Source: DASUZD01 sp036377055 (lineage in GTDB: Bacteria; Actinomycetota; Thermoleophilia; Gaiellales; Gaiellaceae). From it: a stretch of DNA of 18,551 nt. The DNA is taken from the NCBI GenBank assembly GCA_036377055.1, contig DASUZD010000038.1, forward strand, positions 1-18,551, in the 5' to 3' direction. The position numbers were made by a program, and so were the translations under genes. Shown one piece after another: positions 7,701-13,634 of the stretch (position 1 is the stretch's first letter; the number at the start of each line of letters is the position of its first letter). The notes beneath the pieces were generated by a model. That model was not told where the DNA came from. It ran no database searches and saw nothing but the letters and a program-made list of their open reading frames with translations.

Positions 7701-10036
7701 CGGGGGACTACACGACGACGAACACGTCTGACGCGGCAGGACGCACGCTCACGACCACCGATCCCCTCGGGCACGTGACGACGCGGACGTACGACGCCGT
7801 AGGAAACCTCACGAGCACCGCCGATGCGAAGAACCACACGACGTCCTACACCTACGACGCGACCGGCCGGCTGCTGACGGCGACCGCGCCCGACGGCGGT
7901 ACGACGACGTTCACCTACGACGCTGCGGGAAACGTGCGAACGCGTACGGACGCAAACGGGCACACCACCACCTACGCCTACGACGCGGATGGCAGGTGCA
8001 CGAGCGTCACGTCGCCGACCGGAAAGGTCTGGACGTGGACCTACAACGGAGACGGCGAGGTCGTGTCCAAGACCGATCCCAACAACGTGACGACGACCTA
8101 CGCGCATGACGCCGGCGGGCGCGTCATCTCGATCACGTACAGCGACTCGACCCCCTCTCTGTCGTACACCTACGACGCGGTCGGCAACCGGCTCTCGCTG
8201 ACCGACGGATCGGGCACGGAGACGTTTTCGTACGACGTCATGAATCGCTTGGTCGGCGTTTCGCGCGGGGCGGACACGTTCACCTACGCGTACGACCTCG
8301 GCGGCAACGTGGCCAGCCGAACCTACCCCGACGGCAAGGTCAGCACGTACAGCTACGACAACGACAACCGCATGGCGAGCGTCACGACCGGCGGCGGAAC
8401 GACGAGCTATGCGTATGACGCCGCAGGCGATCTCACCCAGACCACCTTGCCGAGCACGAACGGGTACGTCGAGACTCGGACGTACGACCGCGCCGGCCAG
8501 CTCGTCGAGGTCGCGAACGCAAGCACGGGCGGTGGGTTGTCCGACTTCGCAGCGACGCTCGACGCGGTCGGGAATCCCACGCAGATCGTCCGTAGCGGCG
8601 CGATCTCGAGCACCACCAGCCTCACCTACGACGCGGACGACCGCGTGACCGCCGTCTCGGGCACGAACGCGCCCAATCTCTCCTGGACCTACGACGGCGT
8701 CGGAAACCGGCTCTCCGAGACGCGGAACGGTTCGAACACGACTTACACCTACAACGCCGCAGATCAGCTCACGTTGGCAGGCGCCTCGACCTACACCTAC
8801 GACGCCAGCGGCAACGAAACGGCCGGTGGAGGACGTAGCTTCACCTACAACGGCGCCGGTGAGGTCACGTCCACCAGCAGCGGCGGAACGACGACGACCT
8901 ACGTTTACGACGGCGACGGCAACCGCCTCAGCTCGGCGTCCGGCGGCGCGACCACACGGTTCCTATGGGATTCGGTCGCCGATCTACCCCAGCTGGCGAT
9001 CGAACGCGATGGCGGAGGGAACGAGCTGCGCGCGTACAGCTACGGCGTCCGTCGTGTTTCGATGATCGTCGCGTCAGGCACCTTCTACTACCACTACGAC
9101 ACCTTCGGCTCCGTCGCCAACGTCACGGCTGCGAACGGGACGAGGGAGTGGACCGAGAGTTACGAGCCGTTCGGGCAGACGTTCACCGAGACGCAAAACG
9201 ACCCGAACGCGCCATCGAATCCGATGAAGTTCTCGGGCGAATACGAGGACGCGACCGGGGTTTACAACCTTAGGGCACGCGAGTATGACACGAGTGTGGG
9301 TCGCTTCACGAGCCTGGATCCCGCGCGAGACGTCGCCAACACCTCCCCGAGTCCATACGTCTACGCAGCTGATCGTCCGACCGTGCTCGACGATCCGGGC
9401 GGGCTCCACGAGTCGTACATCGCCGAGTCGACCCACCACGCTGGATACGCGAGTGGGCCGAATACCCTGCCCGCAGATCTCTACGCGGCACAGCAGGGAA
9501 CCGCTGCGTATGTCGATCCGTTCCGGCGGAGCACCTGGATCAGGACATCACGGACCGACCAAGGCGTCGATTTCTATGGCGCAGGGCCAATCGTCGCCAT
9601 AGGAAGGGCGCGGATCATCGGCTACCACGCCCACAGCGGGTGGTTGGGCGCGTACCTGCTGTACGAGTTCCTCGACGGCCAGTTCTCGGGCAAGTACGTC
9701 TACGTGGCCGAAGGAATCGCGGCGACTCAGACATCCGGTATTGCTGCGCGCGGCAAGACCATCGCGCGCTTCACCGCGGCGGGCGGATCGTCTCCCGGCA
9801 TCGAGACCGGATGGGGAACCTCGCATATGGAGCTGAGCTACGCCCGCTCGCAGACGCCCGACGGCTTCCCGAAGTGCCGTAGCACCGGAAAGGAGAACCG
9901 CAACAACTTGCAGGCGGGGAAGGCATTTGCACGATTCCTTCGCTCGCTTGGCCGCCCGACTCGCGACAACCCAGGCCCTGGGCCAATGTTCCCTGCCCCC
10001 GGGCCCGAAAAGGCATCGCCGTGGGTCTGCCCATGA
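4772..10036 (+). CDS. Secreted RHS/YD-repeat protein with beta-helix N-terminus and degenerate M23-like C-terminal domain
   Basis: This is a 1754-residue protein. Residues 1-39 are a Sec signal peptide (RTGRPRLLTPILRLF, then a Leu-rich core, Ala-rich cleavage region). Residues about 50-330 are short Ser/Thr/Asn-rich repeats (ATITNSILTRNKYGVYV, STISNNTSRGI) typical of a right-handed parallel beta-helix. Cysteines at 336, 378, 410 and 422 may form disulfides. A DUF6531-like entry (about 425-540; GNF, PFAFVRSYNSLD) leads into about forty YD repeats (about 545-1480). The RHS core follows at 1485-1545 (GVYNLRAREYDTSVGRFTSLDP), ending in PTVLDDPGGL, an exact PxxxxDPxGL match. In Rhs proteins, self-cleavage follows this Leu. 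The tip, 1546-1754, contains RTDQGVDFYGAG, GKYVYVAEG and SSPGIETGWG, which resemble an M23/LytM fold with the metal-binding histidines replaced. It is translationally coupled to the next gene. A secreted effector or adhesin shell is likely; activity of the tip is unknown. Confidence 0.9.
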   Translation: MRAARTGRPRLLTPILRLFCLLLVAPSLALLAPGVAAARTWLEKRSLTVHIPATTYTGNTTWTLANSPYVLDGDVTVAAGATLTIEPGVVVKLNGQFRTLRINGTLSAVGTQATPITFTSYQDDSAGGDTNGDGNATSGAPGQWYNISLYSSTSQVKYATVRYGGYGSAQNYAPISLYGSGYAVTLDHDTISDNQYSAVSIGGGSSATITNSILTRNKYGVYVDYASATIDHSTISNNTSRGIWFNLPTFNPLPPATSITSSDITGNTSYGVYIGANGDYPLASMPKASGNNIYANNSNGIQLAVVGYPGFKRAELNWRGNYWGDGVYFWYDASLCTSTSPNSPGHLAYRSSGGNVPAGPIDGGIYIVSPDPYTVYWCGYDAFKIDAGDFSPTRLDTGPRVALNQTFGVCGQIVNAYTGGDCRSDPIQSATGNFTDSSTDLSLPGTGVPFAFVRSYNSLDLTKGELGQGWTDSVAAALTIKSNGDVTLRAEDGQQVEYTKQGDGSFVGAAGALSTLASVSGGYEVTRLDGQKYRFDIQGRLTSIVDRSGQGLTVAYGADGKVSTVTDAAGRQAAFTHNANGLLTAISMPNGRTVGYAYTNGLLTSYTDPGGRVWTYTYETHGFLEKKVDPLGHTVYRNVYGADGRVSDQYDALNNRATFAWDQATQTTTETDARGNTWKDVYANNVLTKRIDPLGHQTQFGTDSAINRTSVTGATGSQTTMAYDSRGNVTSITAPASLNAQKTFTYDSNNNVTTVTDARNKVTSYAYDGLGRNTSVTHNGQTIATYTYDSAGRMLTSTDALGNTTTHTYDANGNEASVTDPLGKTTTFTYDAAGNALSTTDPLGRTTSNTYDAPGNVLTTTDPLGNVTTYTYDAAGNRLTTKDSNNHTTTFAYDAANRVVSTTAPDGGVTSYTYDSVGNELTQTDPRGHVTTYTYDADNRVASVTAPLGEKTTYGYDADGNLASSVDPRGNVSGANPGDYTTTNTSDAAGRTLTTTDPLGHVTTRTYDAVGNLTSTADAKNHTTSYTYDATGRLLTATAPDGGTTTFTYDAAGNVRTRTDANGHTTTYAYDADGRCTSVTSPTGKVWTWTYNGDGEVVSKTDPNNVTTTYAHDAGGRVISITYSDSTPSLSYTYDAVGNRLSLTDGSGTETFSYDVMNRLVGVSRGADTFTYAYDLGGNVASRTYPDGKVSTYSYDNDNRMASVTTGGGTTSYAYDAAGDLTQTTLPSTNGYVETRTYDRAGQLVEVANASTGGGLSDFAATLDAVGNPTQIVRSGAISSTTSLTYDADDRVTAVSGTNAPNLSWTYDGVGNRLSETRNGSNTTYTYNAADQLTLAGASTYTYDASGNETAGGGRSFTYNGAGEVTSTSSGGTTTTYVYDGDGNRLSSASGGATTRFLWDSVADLPQLAIERDGGGNELRAYSYGVRRVSMIVASGTFYYHYDTFGSVANVTAANGTREWTESYEPFGQTFTETQNDPNAPSNPMKFSGEYEDATGVYNLRAREYDTSVGRFTSLDPARDVANTSPSPYVYAADRPTVLDDPGGLHESYIAESTHHAGYASGPNTLPADLYAAQQGTAAYVDPFRRSTWIRTSRTDQGVDFYGAGPIVAIGRARIIGYHAHSGWLGAYLLYEFLDGQFSGKYVYVAEGIAATQTSGIAARGKTIARFTAAGGSSPGIETGWGTSHMELSYARSQTPDGFPKCRSTGKENRNNLQAGKAFARFLRSLGRPTRDNPGPGPMFPAPGPEKASPWVCP
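6404..9211 (+). repeat. Coding YD-repeat array inside the RHS gene
   Basis: Degenerate tandem units encode variants of TYDAAGNxLTTTDPLGxxT. The most regular stretch (about 7000-8110) has a 21-residue (63-nt) period, with TACGAC at the start of each unit and a conserved GGxAAC for Gly-Asn. One unit near 7690-7725 is interrupted by an insertion reading SGANPGDYTTTNTS. In Rhs and TcC proteins such repeats build the hollow shell that encloses the C-terminal domain. These repeats are coding, not a CRISPR or intergenic element. Confidence 0.85.
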
Positions 10037-10644
10037 GAGGCGGACTTCGCCGCCGCCTCGTCATTCCGTCGCTTGCCGTCGTGGCGCTCGCATGCGGTTT
10101 CGTCTCGAGTCCTGGCGGATCCGGGACCGTGAGCGTGACCGGGCGTGTCGGCCCCCTCCACCTCGACGAGAGCCGTCGTGCGGACATCGTCGCCCACGCC
10201 GGCCGGCCCGATGTCGAGATTAAGGGACGCGGGGACAACGGCGTGCGCTATGACGCGCTCGGCTACGAATGTACTTCGAAGGCTTCGCGCACAGGCTTGC
10301 CGCTGAGAGGAGACTCGAGGGCGCACGGCGCGTACTGCCGCACGGCGTTCTACGTCGATAGCCGGACGGGCCGACTTGAGACGTTCTTCACCACCGCCTC
10401 GAGCTACTCCGAGAGCCACGGCGTCCGCGTCGGGATGCCCACGGCGACGGCGGAACGCCTTCTCCGCAAGCCTCGCAAGGTCGGCTGCGAAAGCGACATC
10501 TACCTATACGGTTCAAGAGCAACCCTGACCGTCGCTTTCGTGGGCGGCAAGGCTCAGGAAAATCTGCGCGTCCTCGGTGGACATGTCTTTGGCTTCGTGC
10601 TGCACAGCAAGCGCTGGGACGCGGCGCTCTTCGACTGCCTCTAG
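10033..10644 (+). CDS. Exported Cys-rich BamE-like protein coupled to the RHS gene (candidate partner/immunity)
   Basis: This 203-residue protein starts at ATG 10033, which overlaps the RHS stop as ATGA. An in-frame GTG at 10021 is possible but less likely. The N-terminus is an export signal (RGGLRRR, IPSLAVVALA) with Cys21 in ALAC, a weak lipobox. Two similar segments, VGPLHLDESRRADIVAHAGRP (39-59) and GVRVGMPTATAERLLRKPR (130-148), resemble the BamE/SmpA motif in which a short helix follows a beta turn and ends in a Gly/Lys-Pro. Cysteines at 80, 102, 152 and 202 probably pair once exported. I recall similar two-copy proteins in Thermoleophilia away from RHS genes, so a general envelope role is possible. 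The 4-nt coupling and shared export route make an immunity or binding partner of the RHS tip plausible but unproven. Confidence 0.75.
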   Translation: MRGGLRRRLVIPSLAVVALACGFVSSPGGSGTVSVTGRVGPLHLDESRRADIVAHAGRPDVEIKGRGDNGVRYDALGYECTSKASRTGLPLRGDSRAHGAYCRTAFYVDSRTGRLETFFTTASSYSESHGVRVGMPTATAERLLRKPRKVGCESDIYLYGSRATLTVAFVGGKAQENLRVLGGHVFGFVLHSKRWDAALFDCL

Positions 10645-10717
10645 ATTAGTCTGATCGGACGAGGGCGTCGGCCCGGCCGCCCGATGACGCAGACAGAATC
10701 ACGGCCGTCGAGGAAGC

Positions 10718-10735
10718 GCCGCGCCGACGCGCGGC
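10718..10735. terminator. Bidirectional GC hairpin between convergent genes
   Basis: GCCGCGC (10718-10724), a 4-nt loop CGAC, then GCGCGGC (10729-10735) form a perfect 7-bp stem. It lies in the 103-bp gap between the end of the BamE-like gene (+) and the end of the glycoside hydrolase (-), where both transcripts must stop. There is no strong U-tract (TTAT on the + side), which is common for actinobacterial terminators. Confidence 0.5.
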
Positions 10736-10747
10736 TTATGCGGAGCG

Positions 10748-12247
10748 CTACCCGGTGCCGCCCGTCACCGCCTGCATGGACGCGAATGCCGGTCTCCGCG
10801 ACTTGTCCGACCGGTGGATGCCGAAGCCGGGCACCTCCAGATCGTCGTTCGAGTAGATGATGACCATGTTCGGGCGGGTGTCCTGGAGCGCGTGCTGGAC
10901 GATCGTCGCCTGCCCCGCCTCCGTCGTCTTGTTGATCGTCTCCCCCGCCTCGGTTGCGGCGATCGGCTTGGCCGAGTCGCCGTTCGAGTTCATCACCGCG
11001 CGCATGTAGCCGCTCGGGCACGTGGCCGCGTACCCCCACGTCTGGTCCCAGGGGTTGCCGCCGCCGTCCTGGCACGTGCGGCCGGAGGTGGTGTAGTGGT
11101 CGCCCGGGTCGTTGTACGGGTGCACGTTCGCCATGTCGAAGTACGGTCCGCCGCCCGCGGCGTAGAGCTGCTCCATGAAGTGGATGATGCTCTGGTTGGT
11201 CCCGACGCCCTGCCACGCGTGCGCCAGGCCGCCGACGAGCATCTGGTCGGCCGGGTCGATGGCCTTGATCGCGTCGTGGCAGGCCTGGAGATGGGGCTTG
11301 TAGGTGCTGCCGGTCCAGCCGTGGATGTTGGGCTCGTTCCAGAGCTCGAACAGGCGCACGGCCGGGTACCGGAGCGAGGCCGCCTGGCAGAGGCTCGCCG
11401 TCGTGGTCGTCGACGGGCCCGGAGCGTTCACCGAGCCGCCGATCAGGATGAGCGGCTCGATCCCGAGCGTGTTCAGCTTCAGCATCACAGCGTCGGTGGC
11501 CGTCTCGGCGCCCGTCCAGAAGCCGACGCGGTAGACCCCGGCGCCCGCGGCCTTCGCCTCGTCGAGGTAGAAGTTCCTGTCGTTGTCGCTCAGTGTGCCG
11601 TTGTTGATCTTCGCCCCGTCCTGGATCCCGTACCTCGGGTAGGTAGGCGGAGCCACGCCGTCGTCGGCCGTGACGCGGAGCACCCAGGGCTTGCCCTGCG
11701 AGCCGGTTTGAGCCGAGCCGAATGGGTTGGACGGGTTGGTGTTGCTCGAGTAGGTCGCGCCGGTCTGGTACTTGATCGTGCCGGCGTTGACGTCGTAGCT
11801 CGGGCGGATCAGGTTGTTGGTCGCGCCGGCGCCGCCCGACCAGTAGCCGATCCCGATCTTGCCGGCCGGAACCGAGATCGAGCCCGGGAACGTGAACGTG
11901 CGCCAGCCGACCGCCGCGCCCGCGTTGACGACGATCTCGCCGGAGACACCGAGGAACTGGGTCGGGTTGTTCGAGGCGTCGATCGAGTAGACGACGATCC
12001 GCACCTTCTCGAAGCCGGACCCTGCGCCGAGCCCGTCGAAGTAGCCCTCGACCTTCGTGAGCGTGCCGGCCTTCGGCGACGTCATCACGTTGACGCCCTT
12101 GATGTTCAGGCCGAGCGTGTCCTTCTGAGCGGAGATGGTCGAGTCGGTCGATCCGAACGTGAACGGCACCGCACCGGCCGTTCCGACGAGGACGAGGGAG
12201 GCTACGAGGCACATGAAGGTAACCAGCAGGGTGTGACGGCGTTTCAT
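10748..12247 (-). CDS. Secreted clan GH-A glycoside hydrolase with N-terminal beta-sandwich-like domain
   Basis: This 499-residue protein hydrolyses or remodels a glycan outside the cell. A Sec signal occupies residues 1-26 (KRRHTLLVTFMCLVASLVL, then GTAGA). Residues about 28-195 are a beta-rich module (VEGYFDGLGAGSGFEKVRIVVYS, GWRTFTFPGS, IGIGYWSGG) that looks like a carbohydrate-binding or jelly-roll domain. Residues about 205-499 form a TIM barrel. ELWNEPN places the acid/base at Glu305 and IAATEAGE the nucleophile at Glu433, the strand-4 and strand-7 positions of clan GH-A; HPYN is at 376-379. The overall pattern is closest to GH5/GH39-type enzymes, but I cannot assign the family or substrate. 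The ATG follows AAGGAG with 7-nt spacing. It is divergent from the Kelch gene. Given its surroundings, it may trim the exported polysaccharide. Confidence 0.85.
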   Translation of the reverse strand: MKRRHTLLVTFMCLVASLVLVGTAGAVPFTFGSTDSTISAQKDTLGLNIKGVNVMTSPKAGTLTKVEGYFDGLGAGSGFEKVRIVVYSIDASNNPTQFLGVSGEIVVNAGAAVGWRTFTFPGSISVPAGKIGIGYWSGGAGATNNLIRPSYDVNAGTIKYQTGATYSSNTNPSNPFGSAQTGSQGKPWVLRVTADDGVAPPTYPRYGIQDGAKINNGTLSDNDRNFYLDEAKAAGAGVYRVGFWTGAETATDAVMLKLNTLGIEPLILIGGSVNAPGPSTTTTASLCQAASLRYPAVRLFELWNEPNIHGWTGSTYKPHLQACHDAIKAIDPADQMLVGGLAHAWQGVGTNQSIIHFMEQLYAAGGGPYFDMANVHPYNDPGDHYTTSGRTCQDGGGNPWDQTWGYAATCPSGYMRAVMNSNGDSAKPIAATEAGETINKTTEAGQATIVQHALQDTRPNMVIIYSNDDLEVPGFGIHRSDKSRRPAFASMQAVTGGTG

Positions 12248-12254
12248 CGAGGCG

Positions 12255-12260
12255 CTCCTT
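12255..12260 (-). promoter_or_regulatory. Ribosome-binding site of the glycoside hydrolase gene
   Basis: On the minus strand AAGGAG lies 7 nt upstream of the ATG (12247). This fixes the start and rules out the longer open frame that runs further upstream in another register. Confidence 0.7.
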
Positions 12261-12302
12261 CCTCGGCCGGGATCTATCGCAGGGCGTGCCCGTCGGCGCG
12301 CT

Positions 12303-12317
12303 CGTACTAAACGTACG
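12303..12317. promoter_or_regulatory. Small palindromic site CGTACTAAACGTACG in the divergent promoter region
   Basis: Two CGTAC blocks are separated by TAAA. The second block continues into the palindrome CGTACG. The site lies 56 bp upstream of the glycoside hydrolase start and about 100 bp upstream of the Kelch gene start. It is the only obvious symmetric element in this 167-bp divergent gap and could be an operator, but it is short. I found no convincing promoter for either gene here. Confidence 0.25.
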
Positions 12318-12414
12318 GCGACACCCTAGCCGCCGGTCCCGGACTCGGAGGTTGCCCGCGCTCTTTGCTGCCGCTTTGCCTGTCCTTAGCCCCCGACCGG
12401 CGATCATCGTGGTC

Positions 12415-13488
12415 ATGACCGCACTCGCCAAGGCCGTCGTCGTCGCCCTCGTCGTCGCCACCCCATCTGCCGGCACCTGGCGCCTGCTCCCGCGGGCGCC
12501 GGTCGTACCCGACAGCTACCTCACGAGCGCGTGGACCGGGAAGCAGCTGATCGTCTTCGGGCGGCGCCAGGTCACGAAGCGCGACGCGCGCGGAAACCCG
12601 TACACCGTCAGGTCGTTCGACGTCGCCGCGGCGTACACGCCTACGACGGGCAGGTGGCGGAAGCTCTCGCCGCGGCCCGGCCCGACGGGTGCCTACGAGG
12701 GCCGCTACAGCGCCGTCTGGACCGGGAAGGAAGTCCTCGTCTGGGGCGCGTTCGACTACCAGGCGTACAACCCCGCGACGAACCGGTGGAGGCTCCTTCG
12801 GCGCCCGCCGGGGATCGGCGCCGCAGGCGGGCTCGACGTCTGGACCGGCCGCGAGCTGATCGGCTGGGGCGGCGGCTGCTGCGGCGACGCGTTCTCGAAC
12901 GGGGTCGCATACAACCCGGCGACGAATCGGTGGAGGAACCTTGCGGCGTCTCCCCTAGCGGGGAGCCAACACCCGGTGGGCGCGTGGACCGGCCGCGAGC
13001 TCGTCCTCCTCGTCAGCAACCTCAACCCGAACGGGAAGCCGTGGCCTGCGCGCCTCGCCCGTGCGGCGGCGTACGACCCCGCGAGGAACACGTGGCGGCG
13101 GCTCGCTCCGCTCCCCGGCGGCCAGGCTGTGAGCGCGGTCTGGGACGGTCGCGAGGTGCTCGTCCTGACGGTGGGCGGCGCGGCGTTCGCGCTCGATCCC
13201 GCGGCGAACCGATGGCGGCGGCTCGCGAGGATGCCCTCGCCGCGTGTCGGCGGCGTCGCGTTCTGGACCGGCTCGCGGCTGCTCGTCTGGGGCGGAGCGC
13301 GCGGCCCGGGCCTCGCCTACGACCCGAGCGCGAACCGCTGGTCGACGTTCGCGCGGGGGCCGCTCGCGCCGCGGTCGCAGCCGGCGGCCGCGTGGACGGG
13401 ACGCTCGCTGCTCGTGTGGGGCGGCCAGCCCCTCGAGGCGGGGAAACCGCTCGCGGACGGGGCGGCCTTTACACCTTCGGAGCCGTAG
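12415..13488 (+). CDS. Secreted Kelch-type beta-propeller protein
   Basis: This 357-residue protein has a signal peptide at residues 1-20 (TALAKAVVVALVVATPSAG). The ATG at 12415 is chosen because the open frame upstream of it (to a GTG at 12286) encodes an Arg-rich stretch that would bury this signal. No clear ribosome-binding site is seen; GTG 12409 is an alternative. The rest is about six repeats of roughly 50 residues with the Kelch pattern: AVWTGKEVLVWGG-like strands, then YNPATNRWRLL or YDPSANRWSTF. Kelch propellers bind proteins or carbohydrates, or carry galactose-oxidase-type active sites; I see no oxidase Cys/Tyr pair. The CCG pair near GWGGGCCGDAF is unusual. Secretion and the glycan context suggest a surface binding role, but function is not shown. 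Confidence 0.8.
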   Translation: MTALAKAVVVALVVATPSAGTWRLLPRAPVVPDSYLTSAWTGKQLIVFGRRQVTKRDARGNPYTVRSFDVAAAYTPTTGRWRKLSPRPGPTGAYEGRYSAVWTGKEVLVWGAFDYQAYNPATNRWRLLRRPPGIGAAGGLDVWTGRELIGWGGGCCGDAFSNGVAYNPATNRWRNLAASPLAGSQHPVGAWTGRELVLLVSNLNPNGKPWPARLARAAAYDPARNTWRRLAPLPGGQAVSAVWDGREVLVLTVGGAAFALDPAANRWRRLARMPSPRVGGVAFWTGSRLLVWGGARGPGLAYDPSANRWSTFARGPLAPRSQPAAAWTGRSLLVWGGQPLEAGKPLADGAAFTPSEP

Positions 13489-13502
13489 CGCGGGGCCGAA
13501 CG

Positions 13503-13531
13503 GCAGTTAGTGGCTCAGAGCCACTAACTGC
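13503..13531. repeat. 29-nt perfect palindrome, copy 1 (REP/terminator-like)
   Basis: GCAGTTAGTGGCTC, a single central A, then its exact reverse complement GAGCCACTAACTGC. It begins 14 bp after the Kelch stop codon. It shares the core AGTTAGTGGCTC with copy 2 and differs at a paired position by a compensatory change (C-G here, G-C in copy 2). It may act as a bidirectional terminator between the convergent Kelch and glycosyltransferase genes, or belong to a dispersed palindromic family. Confidence 0.85.
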
Positions 13532-13534
13532 TGA

Positions 13535-13573
13535 CCCGGCGAGCGGCTTGGGCTCCTTTACGAGGCCCCAGGC
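13535..13573 (-). pseudogene. Decayed copy of a glycosyltransferase 3' end
   Basis: Read on the minus strand, these 39 nt match the end of the adjacent glycosyltransferase gene (13638-13676) at 29 of 39 positions, and at 24 of the last 29. The encoded residues are LVKEPKPLAG against IVQELERLAG in the intact gene. After the shared Gly codon this copy lacks one base, so the frame misses the stop codon that the intact gene uses. It is followed, as in the intact gene, by the palindrome, which suggests a tandem duplication of about 70 bp with a spacing of 102-103 bp, or the remains of a lost paralogue. A stem resembling GGGCTC/GAGGCCC also overlaps here. Confidence 0.5.
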
Positions 13574-13603
13574 GGCTTCGCGCCCCGCCGCCGCGCAGGC
13601 CGA

Positions 13604-13634
13604 AGGAGTTAGTGGCTCTGAGCCACTAACTCCT
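13604..13634. repeat. 31-nt perfect palindrome, copy 2, containing a stop codon
   Basis: AGGAGTTAGTGGCTC, a single central T, then the exact reverse complement GAGCCACTAACTCCT. The last two sense codons (Arg-Ser) and the TAG stop of the minus-strand glycosyltransferase (13626-13628) lie inside one arm. A hairpin starting at the stop codon fits transcription termination or 3'-end protection. Confidence 0.85.

Noticed and set aside
6728..8107. Long antisense open frame (459 codons) opposite the YD repeats
   Set aside because: Its repetitive Val/Gly/Arg composition is the mirror of the YD repeats; there is no start signal or domain.
7000..8110. Regular short repeats that might suggest a CRISPR array
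   Set aside because: The period is 63 nt with no identical repeat and unique-spacer structure; the units keep the reading frame and encode YD motifs.
9407..9460. STHH motif at the start of the RHS tip as an HNH-type nuclease
   Set aside because: No following Asn/His spacing of an HNH finger; the rest of the tip matches an M23-like pattern better.
12286..12414. GTG start at 12286 for the Kelch protein
   Set aside because: It would put 43 Arg/Pro-rich residues before a clear signal peptide that begins at the ATG at 12415.
10641..12476. 611-codon minus-strand frame overlapping the glycoside hydrolase
   Set aside because: Arg-rich low-complexity translation; the other frame has a signal peptide, ribosome-binding site and catalytic motifs.
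13503..13634. Palindromes as ends of an insertion sequence
   Set aside because: Only about 70 bp lies between them, with no transposase and no target-site duplication.
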